Source of the DNA: Pohlia nutans
Taxonomy: Eukaryota > Streptophyta > Bryopsida > Bryales > Mniaceae
Assembly: GCA_022496805.1 (NCBI GenBank)
Contig: CM040094.1
Span: 19,925,501 to 19,989,500, forward strand
Direction: 5' to 3'
DNA: 64,000 nt
Both the position numbers and the translations under genes were made by a program. The notes below the pieces were generated by a model. The model saw nothing but the letters and a program-made list of their open reading frames with translations, made no database searches and had not been told where the DNA came from. Below are positions 32,538 through 43,283 of the stretch, one piece after another. How positions within the stretch are numbered: the stretch's first letter is position 1; the number at the start of each line of letters is the position of its first letter.

Positions 32538-35369
32538 CTACTCTGTGGGACCGATATGCCTACTGACGGTACGGACAGCTCGAAACCCTTCTTCCTCAGA
32601 TTCGGAACGCTCCTCGGTATTCGGTGTATTGTGCCGAGGGTGGTGTGGGGTCCCGGTTTCCGGTGCGCTAATATTACTTTGTGTCTGGGGGCTAAGTAAT
32701 TCTCGGCCATCAAATGAACCCCCGAACATGGAGTCAAAACCCTCCGTCGGTAAGGGAGGAGCTAGGATGGGACCATGTTCCGTCGTGGCCGGGTTCACAA
32801 TTTGGGTGTCGGTAGAGTCTGGTGATGGAGGGTCCGGAACGAAATTCGGATGTGCTATATGGTACTGGTTGAGCATCCGGTAGGTGTTGTTGAGTGCCGT
32901 CTCGATCTCCTGGCTGCGAATGTTCAGCGCGTCGTACTTGGTAAGTAGGTGCTCCATTTCGGCAGTGATGGTTGCGCGGAGCTCTGTCTCGGTCCGGAAG
33001 GTCTGTCGGAGTGTGTGGATGATGATTTGATCTTCTGCTCGATCGGCTCTGAGCTGCTCCCGTTCTGTTTCCATAGCGGTCAAGAGAGTTGCCTAGGCTT
33101 GTACTTGTTGAGTTAGGTCCGCGACTTCGGTACGGGCACGTTCACGTTCCTCTTGAACTCGAGCAAGGTTGGTAGCATGCTGTTGGGCTTCGGTTTGGGA
33201 GGTGTCGAGTTGGCCCTCCAGCTCGGTAACACGCTTTTGGGCGTTCTCCAATTGGCGCTGATGTGCTTCCGGGTCCGAGATGGTAAGTCGTTGCACTTGC
33301 GTCTGGACCTCGGTAAGTACGTGAGACAGTGTGGCTGTCGTGCTTCGAAGGAAGCATACATTCTGCAACAAGTTCCGAGGTCCGTGGAGCAGAATATTCG
33401 GAGGTTCAAGACGCTCGGTGGGGGGAGTTACCGAAGTCAGGGGCGGTGCCATCTGCACAGAGACTTGGATACCGGTAGTACAAGTGACCTCGGTAGTGGG
33501 CATACCTGAAGTCTGGATTGGCAGTGGTGGTAGATTTGCGCCAGTGATCTCTGGTGGTGTCGAGGATTCGCCGCCATGTGGTGACGGGACCGGTGGTAGA
33601 GACGGAGTGCGTTGAGATGATCGGTGCGTTAAGGATGATCCGCCGCTATGCTCGGTTCGGCGTTGAGGATTCTTGCCAAATTTGTTCAAGGCGTCGGTGA
33701 GGTCAAATTGGTTCTTGCGTTTGGAAGTCGTGGGTGCTGGTGTGATGCGGCTGCGAAGTCGAGACGAGATCCCTGAGTCGGGCACCGTGGAGAAGAGGGG
33801 CTGTGATGATCACCGCTTCGGAAGTTCGTACCGATGGACGCGTCCTGGTGCCGGAGAAGGCGGAGTATGGGTGCCGGTGCTCGGTACTGGTCCCTGTGCG
33901 GTAGTTGTAGTTGTGCCCGGTACGGTTATCGGTGCTGCTGGTTCGGTCGTGGTGGTGCTGGGTTCTTGTCCTCGGATCAGCATGTCCCAAATTTCCGCTG
34001 AGTGGAACAGCGGAGAATGGCCTCCCTTGATGACGCCTAGTTCCTTCTGAAGCTGTCCGAGCATGAAAGAAGCCCAGTTCCAAGATTCTTCGGTATCGGT
34101 ATGGGACAGTTCATCCGCCGTGAGAATCTCTCTGAGGCATTGCTTGGACGTGTAGGACTGCTTCCGCTTGAAGTAGATCGCTTGCAGTATGCCGTACTTC
34201 TGAGGTCTTAACTCCTCGGGTTCCAGGGAAACACTGTAGCCGTCGGTATCGGGTCGGTGAAGGGCTTCATGGCCATTGGGACCGATGCTCCAGTACTTGA
34301 ACTCCTGCGGATCCGGGTTGTTGTTCACCTCGGTAGTCGTGCCAGTCGGTAGTCGAAGGATGTTGGTGATGTCTACCGGGGTGATAACGTAGGTCCGCTC
34401 CATGACTTCTCCGATGATCGAGTGATGTTTGGTGCTTTGGGCGGTGTTGATGAAGTTCTCCACGACATCTTTGCGGATCGGTTGTCCCCATGGTAAGTTA
34501 ACGAAACCCTCGAGGCCGACACGTTGCATCCACGCGCGTTCTTTCGGATGGGCGGCGACGTAAGATTTCCAGGCCACCATGTGTTTGAGCGGTCGGCATG
34601 TGAATTCCCGCCAGTCCGGTCCTACCGGGTTACCTCGGGAAGAGCTTGCACGGCGACTGTCGACCGCGGTCTTCTTCTGGCCTGTCATCCTGCAAAAACG
34701 AACATGGAGATCGCCTCGTTTTTTCTCTCGGGAAGTGGAAGAAGGAGTGGCTACCAAGCTAGAAGGGGGGAGAACTCTAATCCGCGCTATTCGCCTCGGT
34801 CGATTGTGTCGGTGACGCTGAACGGTAGCTACCGGCTGTGGCGGCCGGGGAAGAAGAGAGGGAGACGGAGAAGGAGGGCGGAGACGGAGAGCTAACCGGG
34901 AGGGAGAGAGAACCGTGTCGGCGGAAGGCGGCATGGTGAGGAAAGAATAAATAGAGGAGGAGGTGGACAACGGAGTGAATGAAGCGGGCGGTGTAATGAA
35001 GAGAGATGGAGTGGGTGGGTGCGAACTAGGTTGGGGGAGTGGCGGCGCGTTAGGGTTGGGTACTGCCAAACCTGTCACTCGGTACGGTTTTTGCCTCGGT
35101 GCTACCAAGGTGGTTGGTTCGGTATGTCGGAGCGGCAGCGTTGGTTGCGGCTGGGATGCTGTGGTGGCGGCTTTGCAGTTGTGGTCGGTTACCGAGGTTG
35201 GTGGTTGTACTGGTTCGGTAGGTTGGGTCGACAACTCCATCGGTTTGGTATCCAGGTAGAACTCGGTATCCCGAGGTGACCGAGGAACAATTTCCACGGT
35301 GATGCAGTTGGTGGAGATGGATTTGACGGTATCTTCTGCTTCGTCTTCCTCATCGTCTTCGGCGGCGTC
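32538..35369 (-). pseudogene. Extra ORF after integrase in the Ty3-type element (env position), interrupted
   Basis: One reading frame runs from 35369 to 32538, continuous with the integrase frame, broken by TGA at 33810-33812 and TAG at 33093-33095, and separated from integrase by TAA at 35370-35372. The first part is Pro/Ser/Thr-rich. A globular segment follows (DWREFTCRPLKHMVAWKSYV, YVITPVDITNILRLPT) that resembles the 'putative plant transposon protein' domain found in many plant retroelements. The C-terminal third is a predicted coiled coil (repeated Glu/Gln/Leu heptads, about 33093-33330 and 32850-33083). A splice-acceptor-like TTCGTTTTTGCAG stands just before an internal ATG (about 34688). 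Function unknown; related by position to env-like ORFs but with no visible membrane segment. Confidence 0.6.
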
Positions 35370-35654
35370 TTAGGTGTCTAGTTGGTGAAGGATGGTACTT
35401 TTATCTGGGGCGGTTCGGGCGGCATTGTGTAGCTGATCGTCATTGAGAAATCGGTACGGTTTTAGTTTGTTGATGTTGACTATAATCGGGTCGGGGTCGA
35501 ATTTGTCAACGGCCACGAGTAACACCGTATTGTTAGGTAGTGGGTATTGAACTCGGTAAGGACCAAACCATTTGTTCTTCAATTTACCGGGGTGGATGTT
35601 AGCACCTTTGGGGTACCAGAGTACCGGGTCGCCCAGTCAGAATTGATGGGTTGG
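35370..35654 (-). pseudogene. Integrase C-terminal fragment of a Ty3-type pol
   Basis: Minus-strand frame with VLWYPKG, HPGKLKNKWFGPYRV and NINKLKPYRF, the C-terminal SH3-like segment of Ty3-type integrases followed by the usual Pro-Tyr-Arg tail, ending at TAA (35370-35372). The 5' side is cut by the CACTA terminus at 35655, and protease, reverse transcriptase, RNase H and the integrase core are absent from the window. An in-frame TGA lies just upstream of the readable part. Confidence 0.8.
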
Positions 35655-35659
35655 CACTA

Positions 35660-35900
35660 CTAGGAGAGCATACAAAATATGACTACGGCCATATGACTAG
35701 ATATGACTATCGGGAGGATATGACTCAAAATAAACTACTTTGGTGACTAGAACAGTCCATAGTCATCACATGACTATGATTCTAGTCATATTTACATGGG
35801 ACCTCAATGGGAATGTAGTTGGGGAACGTATTCTTCCGTGGGCAGCCATATGACTTTTTGCATGGGCAGCGATATGACTAGATTTAGTAGTTATGTGACT
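35660..35900. promoter_or_regulatory. Subterminal repeat region, TNPD-side end
   Basis: Many TGACTA/TAGTCA half-sites, some paired as palindromes (ATGACTATGATTCTAGTCAT near 35775). In En/Spm elements subterminal motifs bind the TNPA protein; assigning that role here is by analogy. Confidence 0.7.
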
Positions 35901-37410
35901 ACAGTTTTGGGCAGCCATTTGTAAATGGGTTTTTGAGTGTGGCCTTCATGGTTTTAATTCAAATTTATATCCTTTGTTTAATGATCTATATATTATTTCT
36001 ATTTCACTTTCCTTCCTTTTGATTAGGGTTTTCTTTTGAATTTCTTTTGTTCCTTCGAGGTTTTAACATTTTATACATTGTATTATTTAACTTTTTATTC
36101 AAAAACAATTTGGCATTATTTGCTTTTGTTTTTCATATTTTTTCGTTCCATACTTTTTTTCGAAGTCATACATATTTATATCACTTTTGCAATTCATCTA
36201 TCATGGATATTTATTCCAGATACCCTTCTTACTGTCTACAGTCTTATGAGTTCTCTTTGCACCTTGTTCAAATTCTTGTCATTTATCGATTTTGCATTGA
36301 TGTATTGTTTTTCTCTTTTTGACTATGATAGTTTTATTTTGACTACAACGCTTCTTCCCCTCACGTATTCTTTCCACTTTTGTTTACTCTACCTCTGACT
36401 CCCTCTTTTTTATCAGCTTTTTCTTTCAATTTGTGCCCGTTTCACGTCCATGCTGACTTTTTTCTCAATCATCGGTTTAGTGTTGCTTTGGTATTCATCG
36501 TGAATTATAATTTGAGGTAGTGCCTTGGAAAGTGCACTCTACATTATGTTTGAGAATCACGTGCCTTCATGACCCCTTCTAAAACCCCATCGCACATGAG
36601 AGGTTCTATGTCTAAATACCTTTATACACAGATGTATTTTGTTCTAAATATATGTTTAGTGTAAGTATACGTGAATATTTTTAGTTCTTAACAGAGAAAA
36701 TGAAGTTTATCAAGTCTAGTTTGCACTCCACTTTTCAAATCTTAAAAATTTCATATATACTGTAAATTATCTCTTTTGCAAGCTCTGTAATTCAAGCTCC
36801 GAATACACTACATGGGATGATTACTTTTCGAATTTCAAAATTTAACTAGTTTTTTTTTAATGGAAAACATATCAATGATATCATGTGATTCTCCATTGTG
36901 ATTTGCATCTCATCCAAAAATTAATCAATTTTTTCAAGTCTTTTTGTAATTAAAATGAATTTGTGAAGCATTTGACTTAACAATTTGTAAAAAAATCATG
37001 TTAAATCAAAAAAATCTGAAAATTTCAGGACTTTTAGGAAACACTTAATTTCATGCATGAAATATTATAAAATATACTTTGATTATTCTTCAAGGCTTAA
37101 TTCTATATACTTCTGTAGTTTGACTTTTCCAGAAAGGACTGGTACGTTTAAGGGTTAATGTGTTTATTGTTTGTGTACGTTATACGGCTATGTAATTCAA
37201 ATTAATACCCCTTTTGTGCACTCACGTATACTCGTACATTTTCAGTACAATGCACCCCACGAGGGTAGTGCGCATGCATGTTCTAGCGTCCATCAGTGAA
37301 GTTGAAGATATTTACATGGCAGATCGCTTTGTATACCATGGCAATGTAGAGTTTGCAATGTGGAATTGGCCATTTGCTACAGTTAAAAAAATACTCTTAC
37401 GCATGTTTTC
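35901..37410. other. AT-rich interior of the CACTA element, no gene
   Basis: T-rich sequence on the plus strand with long Phe/Leu/Tyr-rich frames (for example 36036-36398) that look compositional rather than coding. GTTTAAGGGTTAA at about 37146 resembles one end of the TTAA-flanked MITE family, without a partner. Confidence 0.5.
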
Positions 37411-37750
37411 TAACTGTAGGCATCTTGCTAGGAAGTTGGTGGGCTTATCATGAATTAGGGTGGGGGGGGTTGGTGGTTTTGGGATCCTGTAGAAAATGCT
37501 TCTTTTATGCCTTGGCTATTAGCTACAGCTTGTATTCATTCAGTAATTTTACCTAAATTGAATTATTGGACTTTGTTTCTTAATATGGTCACTTCTCTAT
37601 GTCGTGTTTTAGGAACTTTTTTTGTACGTTCTGGATTGCTAACTTCTGTTCATAGTTTTGCTACAGATTCTACACGAGGAATCTTTTTATGGTTTTTTTT
37701 CCTCTTAATTACTAGCATATCTTTGATGTTTTTTTTTCAAATGAAGCAGC
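37411..37750 (+). pseudogene. ccmFN: Mitochondrial ccmFN fragment captured in the CACTA element
   Basis: The frame reads [19 protein letters not shown], then after a +1 shift in a run of eight G (37472-37479), [46 protein letters not shown] and FFQMKQ. This is the haem-handling WWD region of cytochrome c maturation protein CcmFN, which plants encode in mitochondrial DNA. The sequence keeps mitochondrial-like codon use. The shift, truncation and location make it a non-functional insertion of organelle DNA. It is present at the mirror place in the other arm with the same shift, so it predates the duplication. Confidence 0.88.
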
Positions 37751-37982
37751 TTACAAGTACTAGGCTAGTTGGTGCATTATCTGATTTACCATCGAGTCAA
37801 AGCCTGAAGGTCCCAAAACCCTGTAGACGGTAAACACGAGCGAATGACTCATATTAGTCGTGCATGTAGAATCACTGACTAAGTATAGTCATCAAGATTA
37901 CCGATACCACAACTACTACATATTATGGTTCGTACTTGGTTTGCTAATACAATGGGCTATGCCATGCATTTGGCCTCATTTC

Positions 37983-40900
37983 CTACTGTGATGGCAAATC
38001 ATGTCCCACCTCTAGATCCTCCTCTGCAGCGACCAAAGCTTGGTTTACATCTTCTGTGGTTAGTCTCCTACAGCTTCTCAAATCAGGAGTGTCTAGTTCC
38101 CTTTCCACGGTAGTGTATTCAGGCCGTAGGCCTACATGCTCCTCATCTCTACCTAACTGCACACTCTGCAGATCATCTCTTCCGCCATCACTTGACTCGA
38201 CTCTTGCGCCACGCGGCTGTCGTCGTAACACAATCTTCCATCCACTGCTGTCCTCGTCGTCTACATAAAAAACTTGTTGTACGTGAAGAGGGAATGCAAA
38301 GGAGTCTGCTGAATATGGAATCAATCGATCAAATCTGAACAACGTGAACCCATATTCGTCACATTTCATTGTAGCGCGAGCTCCCCTCTTGTTTGCTTGG
38401 GCCCATGTGCAATACAACACCACCACTTCAAATTTGCCGTAGTCTACGCTGATAATTTCGTCGACCCACCCCACATACTCCAGATTTGCTGTCCTCATGT
38501 TCCTGTCACTAGAGCTAGCGCGACACGATTGCAGAAACGTAGCCGCTACTCCACTATCGCATGTCAACATATCTACTTCTGCAGAGCGTACTCGTATATG
38601 ATTGCCGTATGCATACATCGCCTTGTATCCCTTCGCTTCTCGTCTAGGAGGCAGTAACAGTGCGAGTATATCCCCAGAGACATCAATGCCCATTGCAATG
38701 TCTTCAAATGCAGCAGTTTTGAACCACGTATTGAAGGATTCATGTCGTATATCCATGGGATAATCTGGAAGTTTTCTCCTGCTTCGTTTTCGGAATTCTT
38801 TTCTGGCCTCTTCTCGTCGACTCATTTCACTCGCGTACCGCCTGCAATATACACATCACCTCCAGTCCATCATTGTTCCTAAATTTTTAGAAGACAACCT
38901 CATGTGCACAGAATTTAGTCAGTGCTTCCAGAATGGTGACTACATGTAGTCGTTTTTTCCACTGTTCTGACTGTCCCGTCTGTCTCGTGCTAATAGCTAC
39001 TCTTTTAATCTAAAATGATGACCAGACGTCGTGCTTTGGTTATTTTATATAGCTATGTGGAAATCATATTGCACAGAAGCTTACTCTCTGTAATCTTGAA
39101 GGATTTCAGCGTTGTTAATCACGAACTCATGAATCCACTATTGCAGTTCCGGCGACAATATGCGTCGTCTCCCCTTCCCTTGCAACACTTCGTCATTCAT
39201 ACTGGGCTCCTCTTTGTCGTCCCAAACACGGCGTGCTGTCACAGTAAAATTTTGCATGTACTCAGTGCAAAATCCAATCACCTCCTCCATGATGTACCCT
39301 CTTGCCATCGACCCCTCCGGTTGTGCTCGTTGTCGTACGTAGCCCTTCAACGTTTTCAGATACCGTTCCACTGGGTACATCCAGCGTGTGTGGACCGGAC
39401 CACAAATGGCTAACTGTTGCACTAAGTGGATCGGAAGATGTGACATGACATCAAAAAATGACGGTGGGAATACCTTCTCCATCATACACATAGTTACTGC
39501 TGTTTCTTCCATCAAGTCTTGCATTGTTGATGGATCCACAGACTTCGCACATAAACGCTGGAACACTCTGCTAATCCGGATTATTGTTGCCCGAACATCC
39601 TTCGGTAGAAGTGTTCGCACACATAAAGGAAGAATCTGCTGCATCATTATGTGGTAGTCGTGTGACTTAAGCCCACGAAGGTCTCCGTCAACGGTTATCC
39701 TCTTGGACAACTGCCCCACGTAATTGCTGGGAGTCTTTAGGTTCCGGATGGTTTTGATGAATTTTGCCTTCTCCACCTTTGACAGCACATAAGGAGCACC
39801 CGGTAGTGCGATGGTATCATTTCCAACATGTTTTGGGTGGAGTTCGGGACGTATGTTCGCCTCTTCCAGGTCTTGTCGCACTTTTAGAGTATCTTTCAAT
39901 CCCCATATTGTCTTCATGATGTTTTCGCACAGGTTTTTTTCGCAATGCATTGGATCCAGCACATGGCGGATCATGAGACACTGCCAGTGGTGCACATCCA
40001 TGTTAGAACATACTTATAAATGCGCTCACTACAGCATACAAAATGTAGTCGTACATTCGGTTTTCATGACTAAAACTAGTCATATTCTCTTTATTCTCAA
40101 ACTTATTGATCATACATGTTACTCAGTAGGCACACAATACAACAACATGTCTCTCGAGAGTGAGAAGGGGTCAGCTGAAATGGTAGACTAACCTGCCAAT
40201 ACGGAAGACTGTACAGGGTTGACAACCTCTTCACTCCAGTTTGGTGCACTGGATCATTCTCCCCCCTGGTCTGTTCTCATTAGAGGTATTTAGCCATTTT
40301 TCCCTCGCTTTAGCATGCCGCACGATATCTCGACCAGTTAGAGAGCAAGGAGGTGCTCTAATTTCCTCCGTGCCATCAAATGCTCTTCGGAGTCGTTGAT
40401 ACGGGTGATTCCTTCGTAGGTATCTCCGATGTCCCAAATATACGTTTTTACCCAGTGCGGCTGATCGACGAGTAGTAACATTAGGGCCACATTCAACACA
40501 TCCTCTATAACCCTTTGTCACTTGCCCAGAAACAAGACCATACGCTGGATAATCGTGGATGCACCACATCAATATTGCTTTGAGTACAAAATTTTGGTTT
40601 TCACTGTCATCGGAGACATCAACGGCATCGACTCCGTGCCAGAGTTGCTGCAACTCTTCAATAAGTGGGGCCAAGTACACATCTATATTTTTCGATGTGA
40701 CGCTTTCTTTTCCTGGGATGAGGAGAACCAACATTAGAAAGAAACGTTTCGTGATTAGCCAGGGAGGAAGGTTGTAGTTCAACAATATTACTGGCCATGT
40801 TGAGTGGCTTAATGATTGGTTTGAGTAAGGGTTCACACCGTCCAGAGCCATCCCCAATCGTATGTTCCTCTCCTCAGACGCAAATTCCGGATAGAGCTCA

Positions 40901-42903
40901 TTGATGTGTTTCCAAGCTTTTGAGTCTGGAACACTCTCCATTTTACCGCTGATGTCTTTTCTCGATGTGTGCCACTTGTTTAACTCTGCAATCCTCGTAC
41001 ATCGATACATTCGCAATAGTCGGGGGATAAGTGGAAAATGCCTTAGTATCTTCACTGCCCTTGTACTACTGTTCGAAGTGTATCGCAGCTCTCCACATTT
41101 TGGGCAGGTCAATGCATCTGCTAACTCTCCTCGAAACAAACAGCACCCGTTTCTGCAGGCGTGGATTGAGTTGTAATTCAGCCCCAAGTGGCGTAGGAAT
41201 TTCTTCCCAGCCGAGTGAGATTTGGGCAGTTTATTACCCTCGGGAAGAAGTTCGCTGATCACATTCAAGATTTCATCTGCGGCTGAGTTTGTGACTCCAA
41301 ATACCGTGAAACAATTGAACAGGAGGAGCACTGCAACTAAAAGCTTTGTCTGACAACCTTCGTAGAGTGGGATATTTGATTCTTCAAAGAATTTCGCACG
41401 GCCTACATCATGGAAGTCGTCGTCGTTGAAACCAATGTCATCTTCATCCTCATCGGAGACGTCATCAGTAGCGGGAGGGATATTGTCGTATCTGCCAAGG
41501 CAGTCTGTGATCATTCGGACAACATCAAATTCTTCTGATCCGGTTCGCATTGTCGGGTTTTCCTCGTGCGCTTCGTTGGATTCAGGAAGGATTGGACAAT
41601 CTTGCTCACTTTCGTACACAAAACCAGACTACACAGATGATATTCACAACCCCCCCCCAATTATATGTTAGTATGTCACGTTTCTTGCATAGCTTACAAG
41701 TATGTAAACAAACTTTCATAATTGTAGCTCATCCATATGTACAGTAGTCATGTATCTGATAACTATGACTACAAATAGTCATCTCAAGACAAATAGTGAG
41801 TACGATGTAGTCATCTCTGCACGCACAGTGACTAGGTTTAGTCATATCTGCAAATGTTGTCACTACAGCTAGTCCTCTCTACAAAAACAATGACTACATT
41901 TAGTCGTGGTTCTTCCTTGACAGACAAGCAATCACTAAAGTATTACAGCGGTTTCTTGTATTGTTACCCATTTCCTAGATGCAATCTAAGCGACCTGTCA
42001 ATTAAGAGGGTAATATGTGAAAAGTTCCTCTCCCACTTCAATGTCACGTGTTGCTACAGTCATAATATACCCCCAAGTTTTCGGGTTCCATGGGGCAGGC
42101 AATGACACGTATTCCCAAATAGCATTCCCTGTATGCTCTCTTCCAATGGAACTGTTAATAAACCCTGCAACATTTCCATTCAACACATCTCCATCTTGGT
42201 ACACATTTTTCTTCACACGTATTGCATACTTCACAAAACGCTTGTCTGCCTCACACTGACGGTGGAACTCAGCCTTTGAGAATCTCTTCCCAACAAATGG
42301 CAATAACTCATCACCAGATTTGGCTGCTTCCATGGCATATAGGCCCCATCCCATGTGCGGATGTGTTGACAACCTAACCTCCTACTTTCTTTCCCAAAAT
42401 GTGAAAATTTTGAGCTTCGGGATCGTGCCCATGCGCCACTGCCCATAATTGATATGTGTTTGAACAGTATCCACAGATGCTTGATGGTTGGGATACAAAC
42501 TACTCTCTGTGCTCCTTTGAAGCGGTAGAGGAGCTGAAATTACTGAATTTAATGCAGCAGCTGCTGCGGCCAGAACAACATATCTCTGTGTTTCCTACAT
42601 GTATCATCGCAACAAAGTAAGGCAAGCGCATTGGCACCCACATATTTAATAACCAAGATATCAGACTAAACTGGTGGATAACATACCAGGATGGATGTCT
42701 TGAATTCAGGATCTCGCTTGTGCTTCTGGAGATGTTTGCGGATGGTTGTCTTTGATACTATTTTTGCACCCATGCATTTCTTACATGGGCAAGGGTAACT
42801 TTTAAGACCTTGTCTGCCTGCTTCTTTCTCTTCGATTTCCCACAGTTGCAAATGCAGAAGATCCTCTCGGGATGTAGGATCCATTAGCAATTCCGTGGTC
42901 CAC
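37983..42903 (-). pseudogene. TNPD-like CACTA transposase, left copy, near-intact but damaged
   Basis: Exons in transcript order: A 42903-42687 (ATG at 42884), C 41628-40193, D 39980-39085, E 38841-37983. A carries the N-terminal YPCPCKKC plus His-rich segment typical of CACTA transposases. C is the TNP2/Transposase_21 catalytic domain (for example LGMALDGVNPY, HGVDAVDV, DYPAYGLVSGQ). D holds DUF4218 (HVLDPMHCEKNLCENI, YMYP-type MYPVERYLKTLKGYV). E holds DUF4216 (VDEIISVDYGKFEVVVLY, RFDRLIPYS). Exon C is one base off a whole number of codons: the frame shifts at a six-G run (40261-40266), after which GVKRLSTLYSLPYWQ leads to the donor. Exon D has an in-frame TAG (39138-39140). Both lesions are in both arms. 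The gene supplied the enzyme that cuts CACTA ends; as read here it would not give a full protein. Confidence 0.88.
41998..42594 (-). CDS. SET-domain exon between TNPD exons A and C (left copy)
   Basis: After a good acceptor (ATACATGTAG) the frame starts ETQRYVVLAAAA in phase 0 with exon A and runs 199 codons to a TGA. From about codon 75 it shows a SET domain: GWGLYAMEAAKSGDELLPF, VLNGNVAGFINSS, and ATRDIEVGEELFTYY, matching the GxG, GNxxRFxNH and GEELxxDY blocks of protein lysine methyltransferases. The NHSC-type core reads NSSI and the usual Arg before Phe is Gly. One in-frame TAG (codon 71, 42382-42384) separates the linker from the domain in both arms. Because A-to-B and A-to-C are both phase 0, this could be an alternative last exon giving a DNA-binding/SET protein. 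SET enzymes methylate histones or other proteins; activity here is unknown. Confidence 0.72.
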
Positions 42904-43283
42904 CTAAAGAGAATAAACACAACTTTCAGTTCACTCTAGTCATGTATGCAGAACATCTGACTACGAATAGTCATCGAAGCAGAAAGGCTGACTACACCTA
43001 GTCATCTATGGATGACCTAAACGCTATAAATAGCCTACGAAGGTTTAGGGCAGAGTCGGCGCGAACTTATAACTCCCGCAGCCGCCACCCCTTCATTACG
43101 AAACCCTAATGCCTGTGATTTTCACTTTCACTCCACTTCCCCACTCCCTCTGCAGATCTCTTCAATCATAATTGCGTAAGATTTGCAGGTGATCTTACCC
43201 TAATCTTGCTGTGGTTAGAAAGATGGCGGCGCTTGCGAGATTTTCACTTGCTCCTGGTCGGCGCGCTTGGAGGCTCTGTCGCC
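42904..43283. promoter_or_regulatory. Bidirectional promoter region of the CACTA element (left copy)
   Basis: Lies between the divergent transposase genes. TATAAATA at 43025-43032 is suitably placed for the TNPA-like gene. Palindromic TGACTACGAATAGTCA (42958-42973) and further half-sites to 43010 flank it, suggesting that the TNPA-like protein may bind its own promoter, as TNPA does in En/Spm. A TNPD-side start was not located. Confidence 0.6.

Noticed and set aside
34192..35300. Plus-strand Gly/Val-rich frames around 34963-35279
   Set aside because: Antisense of the Pro/Thr-rich retroelement ORF; mirrored frames behave the same way in the right arm.
36036..36398. 120-codon Phe/Leu/Tyr-rich frame, possible membrane protein
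   Set aside because: Composition follows a T-rich stretch, no conserved motif, and the antisense mirror shows the same bias.
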